The notes below the pieces were generated by a model, which was not told the origin of the DNA, did not search any database, and worked only from the letters and a program-made list of their open reading frames with translations. From Psococerastis gibbosa (lineage: Eukaryota > Arthropoda > Insecta > Psocodea > Psocidae), in assembly GCA_963971405.1 (NCBI GenBank), contig OZ020484.1, forward strand, positions 37,098,770-37,162,769: 64,000 nucleotides of DNA, in the 5' to 3' direction. Below are positions 37,901 to 47,877 of the stretch, in pieces (within the stretch, counting starts at the first letter, position 1; each line of letters begins with the position of its first letter). Made by a program: the position numbers and the translations under genes.

Positions 37901-40900
37901 GCTCCCCTATTTGAAGAGTTTAACGTCCCGACACTAGAAACTAGCTATATTGAACAAATTCTCATATACAGATACAAAAATTTCTACCATAACCTTACAC
38001 ACACAGCCCGTCACACCAGACTAGCAGAAGATCGTTGCCTCATAATACCACAATTCAAAACGTCGCTATTTAAACATTCCCATACATATATTTCAATAAA
38101 GGTCTATAACTCCATCCCTCTATCAATTAAAAAAGCCCCAAGTCTCAATATATACAAGTCCCTTATAAGGAAGTCTATTAAAATTATCATGCGAAATTAC
38201 CTGTCCTGAATTGCCTTGCTAAAAAGTTAATGTTAAAAGTTAATGTTCATTTTAAAATTCATTTTATTATATTTTATTTTATTTTTGTATTTTAATAACA
38301 CGCATGAATTTTAATAACTTTAATAATTTTAATAACTTAAATAGGTACGTTGTTTTTAATAACACGACCTGAAGTTAATTGTTTTGTTTTGTACCACAAT
38401 TTTAAAAGAATTTATTTTGTATTGTAGATTAAGTGTTTAGAATAAGTTTTAATATAAATGTTATCTATTAGGTCGAGGGGCCCATCACGGGAATTCCCAA
38501 AGGTGCCCCTCTGAACCACTAATGAAATGTATGTAGAATGTATTCCTCGATAAATAAATTTTACTTTTTACTTTACTTTTAGTTAGGTCTACTACTTTTC
38601 GTAACTGGTGGTGGATGTAAGACTTTATAATCAGTCCAGAGATCTTTGGATTGTTATAGGCTCTCCACACGGTGCCCCACTACTGGGCCACTAGCATCAC
38701 AGATGTTCACCCATCAAAGTGGTCTAGGGCTAATAATGTTGGTTGTCCGGCTTGGAATTGGCAAACTGAGACTGACTTGTGCGCTCATATACTGTGCACT
38801 AATTTTTGACCGATAGCCATGTGACACGCAGCACGTGTTATAATCTTCATGCGGTCGTTGAATGTTGTCATAGTATTGCACCATATTGACCACTTATCAG
38901 ATAAACTGTCTTATCTTATGTAACAAAGAATATTATTCAAGGTTTCCTTGGCGATTTCAGTTAATCAAATAATTATAATGGCACTAGACTAGAGGCTAGG
39001 CTGTGACGTAGTTTATAAATAAAAAATGAGATGATGCTATTGATGCTTACAAGTGCAATATAGATAGCTAATAAGAAAATCCATGTATTTATCAATAATA
39101 GGTACAACGTGAATTATAATGCCATGCCCCTCAAGCCGATTTATCTAATATCGTATATTAATATAGTCCGGTATTCTAGATATCACATCTAGATGTGACC
39201 GGACGGAAAACTTAGTTTTTGGTGGGAGTGTTATTTAAATAAATTGACTTTCATGGACCCTGCCTGTAAGAGATTTCGTATTTCAAATCTGCCCCTATAG
39301 TATACTTCTGTACCCAGGCTTATTTCGTTTTTCTCTATCCATGACTCGCTAAATACGTACTATTAACTTGTAATTAAAAGGTTTTTACATATCTCAGAAT
39401 TCAGTATTACATTCAATTTGTCAAAATTTTTGCGAAGGGATCTAGCATTGCAATAAAACACATTAAAATTATGCATGTGAAGTTTATTTTTACTCATCTA
39501 AAAGCATTTAATGTGAGTGGCTTGTTGCAGCTATGTACCTCCTCGACTGTGGGGGTTCAGCGGTCACGTACAAACCTTCGTACACAGCGTTCTGAGCCGA
39601 CTGCGCTGTCCACTGCCCCTAGGTCAGCGGACGGCACTGGCACTGCCTGACGGCTCTACACTCACATATGACACTTACCAGCCGCATGGACAATTTGAAG
39701 GTAAGGGGCAGATGCTAGCACCATGCGACTTACGCTAGTAGGTAAACAATGGAATCTGGATAGAATCAATTTATTGCAACCCATGTTTCTGAAACCTGCG
39801 GGTCAAGGATAATAGCCTACGCTCCTTTTATCAAATTTAGTTTTCACCGTATTTCATCCTCCTCGTGAGTGTTCGTGATGTGATGAATTGCAGAAATTCA
39901 AAAAGCCGCAACCTAAAACATCCTTAATAGAAACTCAAGTCATTTTTTTTCTATAGTAAACTCAAAAATATACATTCTGCATTATGTTGCATCTAGCAGG
40001 ATATCCATACTATATATTAAGATTAATCGGAATACCCCCACTACGCATTTTTTTTACGAAGTTGATTGTTGATCGTAGAGCTGTCAAAAATTGTCGTTAA
40101 ATTAGAAGAAATTCTCCTCTACGTTTTAATATAAGACATGTGGCCTTCACTAACACCAATTGTCCTCAGTTCTTCAACTTCTTCCTCTGAACTATCACAT
40201 CAATCGGTTTTGTACCAATCAAATCAAGAAGGTGAGGGGATGTAGAGGTTGCGGTAGTAGGCACCCCGCCTTTGCTAGTTTGTCTGCCTCCTCGTTCCCA
40301 CGGATGTCACAGTGGCCAGGGACCCATTGTAGGTGGATATCTGAGACGGTTTGTAGCTCCAGGAGTCTAGACTGACATTGCCTTACTAGGTCATCATCGT
40401 GTGGTTCTGGGCTGACGATGGCTTGTAATGCTGTGGTCGAGTCTGAGAGAAAAACTATCTTCTTGGTTAGCCCCATCTTGCATAATGCATCTGCTGCTTC
40501 TTGGGCAGCTGCTACTTCCCCATCGAAGTTGGTTTTGAATTTGCCCACAGGGAATGATCCTTTGGCGACGGATGAATAGTAGCCTACTCCACTGGTGTTG
40601 CCAATGGCTGAGCCGTCCGTATTAACATGCATCCAGTCGCACTGTGGGTATCTCGACACTATCAAGTCGAGAGCAGCCGCCTTAAGTATTTGTGGAGAGG
40701 AGTCGGCTTTCCTCACGTCTATGCCAGGCAATGAGAAGGAGACGGGGATTTCTGACGTTTCAACAAGTTGCTCAGGCCTTGCAAAGGGAAGCCTTCCGCT
40801 GACGTCGAGGTTGTATTTTTCTGCGAGGGCCAATGCTTTTCCCAGGGGTGTGTGCTGGGTCTTCAGCCTTGGGTGTGGCGCAAGGTAACGTTTCCAGAAG

Positions 40901-43900
40901 TCCTCTGGGAGTCTTCGTCCTCTTTCAAAGAATTTAAGGGTTGCACAGTCGCTGCGCACCTCTAGTGGTTCAATGTCTGTTTGACACTCAAAGGCTGTGA
41001 TAGGGGTGGATTCAGCAGCCCCACAGATAACTCTCAGCGCATTATTTTGGGCAATATCTAGTTTTCGCATGTTAGCGTTACTTGCTGTGCAGAAGGCTTC
41101 GCAGCCGTATTCCATAAGGGGTTCCATGTATGATTTGTAGGTGGTGACTAGGACGTGTTGAGTTGTAGCCCAAGTGGTGCCTGCTAATCTTTTCAAAATG
41201 CATACACTCTTACAGACCTTCGCTGCTGCGCCTTCGATATGTTGTGCCCAGTTCATTTTGTTGTCCAAAAGCATGCCAAGATATTTGGAGTTGGCAACAA
41301 CGGCAATGTCGGAGTCATCGTATTTTAAGTTGACTGTGTGGTTCTTGGTCGACTGTTCGTCCTGATGTCTTTGACAGCTCTACAATTGATAGGTATTTCA
41401 TATTTACACTTACCCACCCGGATTATCCCTTAAGATAAATCTTCCCCTTGTCAGTTAAATTGACAACTTGCATTTAGATTTACCTGCTGTAATTGAGTTG
41501 TCAACTCCCAAATATATCGCCCATGATTAACTTATGGAGAATACTCGCTTGGGTGGAGCTTTCTTTCCCGCCATAAATAATATTTGAATTTACAGTCACT
41601 TAATTGTTAATGCCAACTTTCACAATAAGCCAACGGCCTTACCATGTTGAATCCATTAGAGCAGAGCATGTTTCAAACTGCGGCAAATATGGCAGTGTGT
41701 ACAGCGTTGGCAGAGGAACATGGTGGGACATGATAACGCGTTTAGGCAGTATAAGTACGTATCGAGTCCTGGTCACCTCCGATTTAATCGTGTAACTTTA
41801 CCATGTTCCCCAAGTGGTTCGGAATCCACTATAATGAGGAGGTCCACCCTGTCAGTCAACTCCCCTTTTCCCCGAGTGCCTCAAGTTAACAAACAGACTC
41901 ACTCCCCCCGCCAGGCTGAAAGGGTTGCTTAAAGCAGAAATGCTGACAGCAGGCGTTATAAACGACACTTAATTTTTAATCTACACCCAAAATATAGGCT
42001 AATAGTTCAATAACAATTATTCATTTTAAAGATAAAGATAAAGATGAGCTGAAATAACCGAACCTCCCAAAATTCAAGCCCCACTTTAATTGGAATGTTT
42101 ATATTTTGCAGAGGACGTGACAATTGCTGTGTGTCCTGGCATTGGCAATACCTCAGAAAGTATCTATATCAGAACGTTCGTGTACTATGCCCAACGCTAT
42201 GGCTACCGCATTGCTGTGCTCAACCACCTGGGCGCTCTTAAATCCGTCCGCCTTACTGCCCCCCGCATATTTTCCTATGGTAAGTGATATTATGCTGATG
42301 TAGCCTATATAATGATGCTAAAGAAAGTTAATATATTTGACCATAACAGAACATGTTATAAACGGGGCAAGTCAGAAACTTGCAATAATACAATCAGTAA
42401 ATACTGTAAAATACCAAAACGACAACTTAGATAGGTACAATATTTAAAAGCTCGTTTATGAGCTTGTGTATGTGTACACTCAGTGAGTTATATAGATATG
42501 TTTATGTATATAATGTAGCAGGACTTATTATGAGACACCCGGTAAACTCTGTTACAGTTTCCCCCCCAAGGGCGCTGATTTATCTTACTGTATGGCATGC
42601 TCGCATAGAAATACATTAACTAGAGCGGCGGGAGCCATAATATGCCTTACGAGGCACCCGTTAACCATAAGCCAACTATCAGGGATAAGTACCAACGCAA
42701 AAAATATCGAAGTCTTTCACATTGCAGCATAGCAGAACGGATACCTGGACCCGGTCAAAAACTCTGTACTTAGCTTGTGCAGGCTACACTTATCACTTGG
42801 GGTTCCCCGCCAAATTGCGTACTTCTCTTGTGCAGGCTACACTAGCAGCCATATTGATAACGGTCTCCAGCCCCGGGATGCATGCTCGTAACTGTTCATT
42901 ACTACGAATTCCTAGTTCCTAGAAGGGAGTTTCACTTCTTACCTAGATTAATCGAACGCAACCAATTTTATTAATTTATCCGAATAACCTCTTCAGTTGA
43001 CTCTGTAGGTAATGGCTGGGTTGTCGCCAGATCTTCAATCCCATAATGTGTAGTTAATCGCACAAGATGAAGTGAACGGCCAGCTATGCCACTGAAATGT
43101 ACATTATTTTTTTACATCACAGGTTACACGGAAGATTTTAACGCAATTATAGCTGATTTGGTTAAAAAATATCCACATTCCAAAATAGTTCTCCTTGGAT
43201 ACAGTCTTGGAGCAAATTTAGTTACTAAATACTTGGGAGAAAAGCGTACAAGACCAGCCAACATAATAGGAGGCATATCCGTCTGCCAGGGGTATTCGGC
43301 TATAGAGTAAGTACCCATATCATGTTTCAAATCAAGTTGAATCCATCAGAACAGAGCCTGTTCAAAACAGCAGGAAACTTGGCAGCATGCACAGCGTTGA
43401 AAAATGGTTCCGAGGTATGATTTTTATGAACCAATACATGCAAAATTTCATCCAAATCCGCCGAAATCGATGAACAGACAGACTGACATTTTGTAAAAAC
43501 CACTTTTTTTGGGGGCCTGGGACCTCAAAACGTGTAAATCCGTTGAAATCTCGGAGTCGAAAATTCTTACCGTCACAAAGCTTTCCTTGTACTACGTATA
43601 AATTGGAAAGCAATAAATGTAACTTGTACTATTCGTTCTAATCGCAAATGAATCTTGTTAAATGTCGAGACGTAGTTACGTGAATAGCTTATTCTAGCTT
43701 ATGAGTTATGATTGATTGTATTCTTATCATCTATTTTATTACCCTTTATTAACATTTTAACTTCACTAGCGAGAAATATACGTCTTCTAAGATAAAGAAT
43801 GGAGTGCGAGCAAGTCGCTAAGTGAAACGCAATTATATGGCGAATTAATTCTTCCTTACGCCCCAAGTCTCCCTAAGAATAATATAAAAAATGTCACTCT

Positions 43901-46541
43901 CCGATGAGTTGAACGTTAGACTCTAAGACATTAGAAATTTTACGTGTATTGTGATTTATGTTCAAAATAGGAATGTAATATTGTGGAGAAAGGTGATATC
44001 AATTTGACCAAAGGCGTCTTTGTTACTAGTTAAAGTTACGCAATTTCCTTTGTTTTTAAATCCTACTTTTTTCAGAGCTACAAAGTACCTTTTGAATTGG
44101 CAAAGCTTCCGACGATTCTACCTTTATGTGATAACTGAAGCAGTGAAAAATACAATTTTAAAGCATAGATACATTCTTTTAACTGAATCAACTCGTCAGC
44201 AATTGAAAATTTCTGAATATGACGTCATTTCTGCTGCCACACTGCCTGAACTAGATGACGCGTTTACAAGGTGAATAGGAAAAGTAATGTAGCATTATAT
44301 AGGACTTTTGGTGTCTTTTTGGTACAGTAAAGTAGTTTTGAACGAATACAGAGCACAGTTCTCAATGTGTGATTGCTTCGACTATCCTCCAGCAGCCTGA
44401 TCGAGGCGATTATAATACCGGTATTTATTTAATCCCCTGGTAATAAAAATGTAAACAAGATAATTTTATAATGGAAAGTGCTATTCAAAATTTGTTTGTT
44501 TACAGTTATAATCCTAGGGTATTTATTTAACCCCGGTATTATAATCGCCTCGATCAGGCTGCTGTAAATCATTGAAAGCATGATTTTAATTAAATATTTA
44601 TACATCGCCTTTGTAGGCCTAATAATGCCGGCGTTGCGGCTTTCTTCTAACAGGCGTTCGTATTACTTTATCTCAGGGATGTCAGGGATAGACCTACCGA
44701 CAGGTGCACGCTGGAAAATATTAATAAATTCTTAGGCGCATATTCCACCTACGTCAATAGTAAATGTGGTATTGACTATTGACGTAGGTGGAATACGTGC
44801 CTTAATGTTTCCCCCATACTAATGTGTAGTGTGTTCAAGTGAGTTACAAAATAATAATTAGCACTGATCTTCAGTATGGATTAAACATTGCATCCTATTA
44901 TCCTCATGTCTATTATTATTATTATTATTAATACTTAAAGCCGTGTTGCCGAAGCTACACCAAGCAGCTCTAACGATGTATTTTTTTGCTTCTAGACGAA
45001 TTTATGGGTTTAAAACAGTGGAGGAAATGTATAAGTGGAGTAGCAGCTCAACCTACATTCCTGACATTAGTTGTCCTATCATTTTTATCAACGCTGCGGA
45101 TGATCCTCTTTTTCCACCAGAGTTATGGACTTCTGCGGAAAAGTTCTGTGGTAATAAAATACATTGTGTCCATCTAAGGACGGTCGAAAGTGGAAGGTTG
45201 TAGTTAATAACACTCACAACGCAAGTGTTAAAGATTGCCAAAATCCTGCTCGGTTCTAATGTGAATAGCTACAGCAAGGGGGTAGAACGATGCCACTTAT
45301 AAATTAACGCCATCCAAATACGACTACTCGACGTTAATGACGCCAAACTAAACGCATAAAAAAACGAACAAAACTTACCGACACTCACAATAACTTCGAT
45401 ACAGTTTAAAAATATAATTTTTTTCAGCGTCCATACAATGATAAAAAGATGAGGTACGAGTCGCCCCGTACATGCTTTCCTATTTATAGGATAAGTACTG
45501 CAATAGTTCCTTGGTAAATAATTGTCCCAGGGTTAAATTTAGGTTAAGGTTTAAATTTCGGTTTCCCTATCCCAAACCACTGAATTGATCGTTGGGACGA
45601 TTGCATAGACAAGAATGGGCAGACTAAAAATATAATACAATACAACACAGCAATAGTGGCAGAATATGTTACGTTATGTATTAGGGCATCTTATTATTTC
45701 TTCAAAAAATAATTTTTGTTCAAAACCAAATCATTGTTTTTTTGTCCCCAGAAGCAAACTATCAAGGGGCAAGTTGTGTTTTGTTGACGTTAAAAACGAC
45801 TACAATACCGTATATGTGAATTTAGAAAGAATCGTTGTAGACGTTTTTGAGAAATAATTTTTTTTGTACGTTTTTTTGGAGAATAAAATCCCCCAAAATT
45901 GAGTGAGCCTAAAAAAATGTTGATATGATTTTTGTAAACCTACATGCCAAATTTTTATTCAAATCCACCTAATAGTGGTGGTAACGTGCTTCCACTTGTG
46001 CGAGTCTTTACACGCCATGCTATCGGAGACGTGTCGTAGCTCAACACGGGTAATAACCTAGCGAGGCGACTGAAGAGGTCAATCGGATACATTCATTAAA
46101 TTGTTTGTATGCGATTAACCTTCTTTTTAAAAGGAAAACAAAAGAAAAAAAAAGTTAGCCCACTAATCGACAAACAGACAGACATCAATAATTTTCGTAA
46201 AAAACACTTTGGTTCCTGGAGGGCAATAAAAATATATATTTACATATACTCGTACTAGTATATTCAATGCGACTCTACAGCATCAAATAATTTTTTACTG
46301 TGCATAGTGCTTATATTTTTTGCCATAATTAAGACGTTGCTGTGCATATAAAATATCATTTTTATTTTGCATTCTAGCATCAAATGATAGAGCTCTCTTC
46401 ATAAAAACGGCACATGGAGGTCATCTTGGGTATTTTGAAGGCGGCCGAATTTTTCCTAACCCTGTATCTTGGCTGGACCGCGCTTTAATTGGATTAATTG
46501 GAGGCCTGGTCCTCACTCAAATGGCCGTGAAAGGGAACTGA
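31987..46541 (+). CDS. ABHD2: ABHD2-like alpha/beta-hydrolase
   Basis: Single-pass membrane serine hydrolase; vertebrate ABHD2 acts as a monoacylglycerol lipase. Seven exons: 31987-32141, 39531-39700, 42112-42279, 43123-43306, 44076-44270, 44996-45150, 46378-46541, all phase-consistent, give 396 residues (human 425). N-terminal membrane anchor SPVVLAFVAVILCILF. Conserved blocks: PPRLWGFSGHVQTFV, TIAVCPGIGNTSESIYIRTF, YRIAVLNHLGALKSVRLT, nucleophile motif GYSLGANLVTKYLGE, SVCQGYSA, FRRFYLYVITEAVK, acid-residue block FINAADDPLF and histidine block HGGHLGYFEGGRIFP. The Ser-Asp-His triad is complete. Intron 1 is 7.4 kb because of a LINE and two DNA repeats. Immediately after the stop a GTAAATG donor occurs, so a 3' UTR intron is possible. 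Divergent from COX15. Confidence 0.94.
32536..32681. repeat. Hairpin element, about 61-bp arms
   Basis: In ABHD2 intron 1. Left arm AGGTGCCCATTCCACATACG... to GGTGGTAGCAGA, loop of about 21 nt, right arm an almost exact complement ending GTGGAATGGGCGCCT. Only one or two mismatches near the outer end. Same terminal motif as the elements at 44.7, 50.3-51.1 and 54.8 kb. Confidence 0.92.
32994..33168. mobile_element. hAT-like MITE with G and C runs
   Basis: Left end CAATGGCAGATCCACGGGGG and right end GGCTGGATCCGCCCTTG are imperfect inverted repeats, the common GGCGGATCC-type hAT terminus. Flanking 8-mers CCTCTCTG and GCTCTCTG differ at one base and are a plausible target duplication; the exact ends are uncertain by 2 bp. 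Confidence 0.6.
33906..34616 (+). CDS. LINE ORF1 protein (RNA-binding, L1-like fold)
   Basis: 236 residues. An N-terminal part rich in charged and hydrophobic heptads (EEMNKLLAEMKAFKDDLEL) suggests a coiled coil for trimerisation. It is followed by an RRM-like core (SRRNCLVIHGMAEVP, IERAHRLGARR, RPIIVKFNSYESR) and a transposase_22-like C-terminal domain, then a basic Ser/Asn tail. This is the ORF1p layout of L1 and of several CR1/Jockey-group elements; it would coat the element RNA. It belongs to the LINE, not to the host gene, and precedes ORF2 by about 620 bp. Confidence 0.85.
   Translation: MEEMNKLLAEMKAFKDDLELTKAGNASARSLQEIEVSFSNFTTKVINFMDKRYGEHENLVMKVDNLESYSRRNCLVIHGMAEVPNENCVNLAVKLIRDNKINTSLQMNEIERAHRLGARRVSKNRPIIVKFNSYESRSAVFKNKKLLKGTDTVITESLTVNRMNAMKEAKLLFGKENVWSMDCNVIVLLGGIKHRANDKTALSKLAAKYPPNTATQQTTTSSGRPNLRSNANKSSK
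35234..38209 (+). CDS. LINE ORF2 (APE endonuclease and reverse transcriptase)
   Basis: 991 residues, uninterrupted. The N-terminal AP-endonuclease-like domain has IQMNIRSIN, LTETWH, AGDVNIDIL and SCIDHIF. The RT core has SGSDGISANVLK, ITPIHKKGD, NYRPISLTSTLGKIIEK, ENQFGFRAGKNT, FLDMQKAFDTVSHDLL, GVPQGTVLGPVLFLIYIN and the catalytic GFADDTILY near nt 37360. The thumb region has SYKYLGVTIDQHLRW and the C-terminal part YNSIPLSIKKA. No RNase H domain. The variant FADD instead of YADD is common in this branch. The product nicks target DNA and primes cDNA synthesis on it. All visible catalytic blocks are intact. Confidence 0.93.
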   Translation: MDLMRSIENDSTITTTLNDTDGCQMSYLQGNSLKLIQMNIRSINRNFDEFLILCTSLGVDWDIIVLTETWHSERDGSTFSITGYDSFFNYSQNNKSDGVAIFCRSGLNATFTQAHITGCNASLISFLLKNKQHQILAIYRTPSERPEQFNNSLAEFLAAQPRADLFALAGDVNIDILSDNPTGDTLEYLNIVASAGLHTAINEHTRVTTQSKSCIDHIFTSQKSGATGHVIRANITDHYATALTINYNDKILNHSRQQKTMIEINNDMLDGYLAAEHWNNVLCSNDSNTSTNKFIETLQQHIKCSETTKYISNNRTKLKPWMTNALLISIRNRDKLSLNLKHHPSSQRLRQEYIRYRNKLKTLIEKTKSDYYKDRIRENKANPRKTWNLINEITDNGNIKGQEIAKIKSNRGDIASETHPKQMADEFNIFFSNIGTKLASAIKKPGINYRTHINQHTIFLTPTTEAETEKYINELRSKSASGSDGISANVLKTHKKHILKPLSHIINLVIKNAHFPDACKIAQITPIHKKGDITDMNNYRPISLTSTLGKIIEKTLKNRIVDFLESTNYFAENQFGFRAGKNTQEAVTKLLTKIYEDLDAGQHPLCVFLDMQKAFDTVSHDLLIEKMEQAGLRGHTLLLLTSYLTNRKQQVKIRHATKNKTQNTSHLLNTYSDLADTTYGVPQGTVLGPVLFLIYINALLQLNLDGTLIGFADDTILYVSGETWEEVHTTASRTLSNIKTWLDDNLLTLNITKTEYITFSANVAGQPSNSSLQIHEYDCKHNLSCHCNHIKHTSSYKYLGVTIDQHLRWNENILNTSKRIRRTIYKLRRLRNILDMAGLREVYYAIVQSIANYCILAWGGAAKVHLEPVKKALKCALRVAMNKPFRHPSAPLFEEFNVPTLETSYIEQILIYRYKNFYHNLTHTARHTRLAEDRCLIIPQFKTSLFKHSHTYISIKVYNSIPLSIKKAPSLNIYKSLIRKSIKIIMRNYLS
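38475..38511 (+). other. LINE 3' UTR stem-loop
   Basis: GAGGGGC pairs with GCCCCTC around a GGGAATTCCC palindrome, shortly before the repetitive tail. In CR1/L2-type elements a 3' stem-loop is recognised by the RT. Its position here fits that role. Confidence 0.6.
38581..39530 (+). other. Rest of ABHD2 intron 1
   Basis: AT-rich intron from the LINE tail to the exon 2 acceptor (TTGTTGCAG). No repeat family of this window and no ORF was recognised. Confidence 0.6.
40150..41375 (-). mobile_element. I-group LINE fragment, RT thumb plus RNase H
   Basis: In ABHD2 intron 2, antisense to the gene. A 351-codon open stretch covers the RT thumb (SKYLGMLLDNKMNW, YKSYMEPLMEYGCEAF) and a full-looking RNase H domain with Asp in VNTDGSAIG, Glu in GEVAAAQEAA, Asp in LSDSTTAL and the QWVPGHCDIRGNEEADKLA end. 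The frame breaks soon after. It is 5'-truncated; no poly-A tail is clear at the low-coordinate end. Confidence 0.88.
43403..43612 (+). repeat. Dispersed repeat family A, copy 7
   Basis: Right half in ABHD2 intron 4: GGTTCCGAGGTATGATTTTT, a right-half GAC phrase, AAAACGTGTAAATCC and the perfect right end ATAAATTGGAAAGCAATAA. Confidence 0.75.
44390..44574. mobile_element. MITE with about 32-bp inverted ends
   Basis: In ABHD2 intron 5. The 185-bp element begins CAGCAGCCTGATCGAGGCG and ends with its exact complement CGCCTCGATCAGGCTGCTG; pairing extends through ATTATAATACCGG. No coding sequence. The same terminal sequence, in diverged form, is tandemly repeated at the right edge of the window. 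Confidence 0.85.
44732..44805. repeat. Miniature hairpin element
   Basis: 74 bp in ABHD2 intron 5. TTAGGCGCATATTCCACCTA pairs with TAGGTGGAATACGTGCCTTA; arms of about 33 bp surround a tiny loop. It shares the terminal AGGCGC..ATTCCAC motif with the larger hairpins but lacks their AGCAGACATT core. Confidence 0.8.
45451..46225 (+). repeat. Dispersed repeat family A, copy 8, with family D inside
   Basis: In ABHD2 intron 6. Left end GAGGTACGAGTCGCCCCG and ACATGCTTTCCTATTTATA; middle block CACTGAATTGATCGTTGGGA; right half interrupted at about 45972-46160 by a family D copy (ACTTGTGCGAGTCTTTACAC, GACTGAAGAGGTCAATC). Family A sequence resumes with GACAAACAGACAGACATC. Confidence 0.65.
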
Positions 46542-47569
46542 TACAAGGTAAATGTTGCATAGCTTATTTATTATCTCAGAGCATCCTAGGCTAGGTTAAT
46601 ACTTCGTACTAGCACTTACAACTAGAGAGAATATCACTACAGTCGATGAAGAGAAGAAATTAAATTGTTGTGTTTTTAAGTAAATTTTAATTGTGAGGTT
46701 TAATTCATTGGAATTAATAAAGATGTGATGGTACGATATCCTCACTTCTGTTTTCTTTAATAGCAGAAACTACCTTACTTTGCATGGAAGTTACTTTATA
46801 AGAAGACCATGTACTGTGGCGAATTTAAAATGCAGGTTGAGTGCTGGGGATTTTAGGTCTTGGTTACTGTCGTGCTTATTGGTTGTCAGACCGTGGCCTT
46901 GTACATCGTCGCTGCTACTGCTAAGCGTCTACAAGATTAGTCTAGTGTCTAGTATCATGACTTTAGTATAGCAACATCTTCACCAATTATTGTGTTCGTC
47001 TTGTTGAAATTGAAAAACGACTTCATTGAAAAACCAAAAGGCGAACAATAAGACTATAAAGTCTTGTTTTCATGCTAACCCTAAAGCTCGGCTTTCCTTA
47101 TTTTAAATACTGCCAGCTGCCTTGGCCTTTACTATTTTGAAGTAATTGTTTAATCTTTTCCAGGTGATGAGAACAGATGAACGCACATTCATGCCAGCAT
47201 TCCGGTTTATTATAAGTCACAACTCTTGAGTGCGGTTGTAGACAAAACAGTATTTAGTAAGGGTATAATTGATTTTCCACTGCCAGCAGCTACATTAGGA
47301 TTAGTATTGAAACTGAAAGACCTTCTATTCTGGAGATTTATTTATTATTTATTTATTTAACTTAGGTAAATTATTACATTTATATGTATTCATGCATGTT
47401 CGAGTTAAACTCACCATTTAATAACGCAGTGCAATATTCCAGAATTCTCTGTGGTCCAGCACCAATAAAGCACTCCCGCATTTTTTCTGTTTTTGCTAAG
47501 AAATTTACAACTGGTTGCCAAATTTGAGAATATACCTGCAAAATTCCGCTTAGTTGATAGTTAACTAGC
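46542..47569 (+). other. ABHD2 3' region
   Basis: Begins with a possible donor (GTAAATG) just after the stop codon and contains a possible acceptor TTTTCCAG at about 47155-47162. A 3' UTR intron is therefore possible. No other ORF is convincing. Confidence 0.4.
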
Positions 47570-47577
47570 CTTTAGAG

Positions 47578-47869
47578 CAGTAGTTCCCAAACAGTGACGG
47601 TCTGAGGACCACTCACGCCGACAATGTGTTGCTGCGGACCACCCCTTACATTTATTATTATTTTTTTTTTTTTAGAATTCTACGCCTTTCAACGATCACT
47701 ATATTTAGCTTACAGTATGATTTTAATGTACGACAAAGTTAATGTGAAAATTGGGCAAGCATGCTTTTTACAAGTTGCTGTATTCTCGGCATAATGTTCT
47801 GGTTAATAGCAACTCTATAGTCACTGCAGGCATGCTCGGGAACCATTTGACACCGGCTGGGAACCACTG
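47578..47869. mobile_element. hAT MITE with perfect 8-bp duplication
   Basis: Left end CAGTAGTTCCCAAACAGTG and right end GGCTGGGAACCACTG are hAT-type termini (CAGTGGTTCCCAA). The 8-mer CTTTAGAG flanks both sides exactly (47570-47577 and 47870-47877), which is the hAT signature. 292 bp, non-coding. Confidence 0.95.
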
Positions 47870-47877
47870 CTTTAGAG

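Larger units (their letters stand above)
33757..38580 (+). mobile_element. Full-length LINE with two open ORFs
   Basis: In ABHD2 intron 1, same strand as the gene. The start is put at TTTTTTAAGATGGCGCACGAG, a LINE-type 5' end with an AAGATGGCG YY1-like site. ORF1 (33906-34616) and ORF2 (35234-38209) are uninterrupted. The 3' UTR ends in a stem-loop (38475-38511) and a tail of ACTTTT-type repeats at about 38555-38580. ORF2 has endonuclease and RT but no RNase H, fitting the CR1/L2/Daphne-like branch of the Jockey supergroup. Open ORFs imply recent insertion. No target duplication was found with confidence. Confidence 0.9.

Noticed and set aside
40595-40965. Plus-strand frames opposite the ABHD2 intron 2 LINE
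   Set aside because: They are antisense shadows of the minus-strand RNase H coding region.
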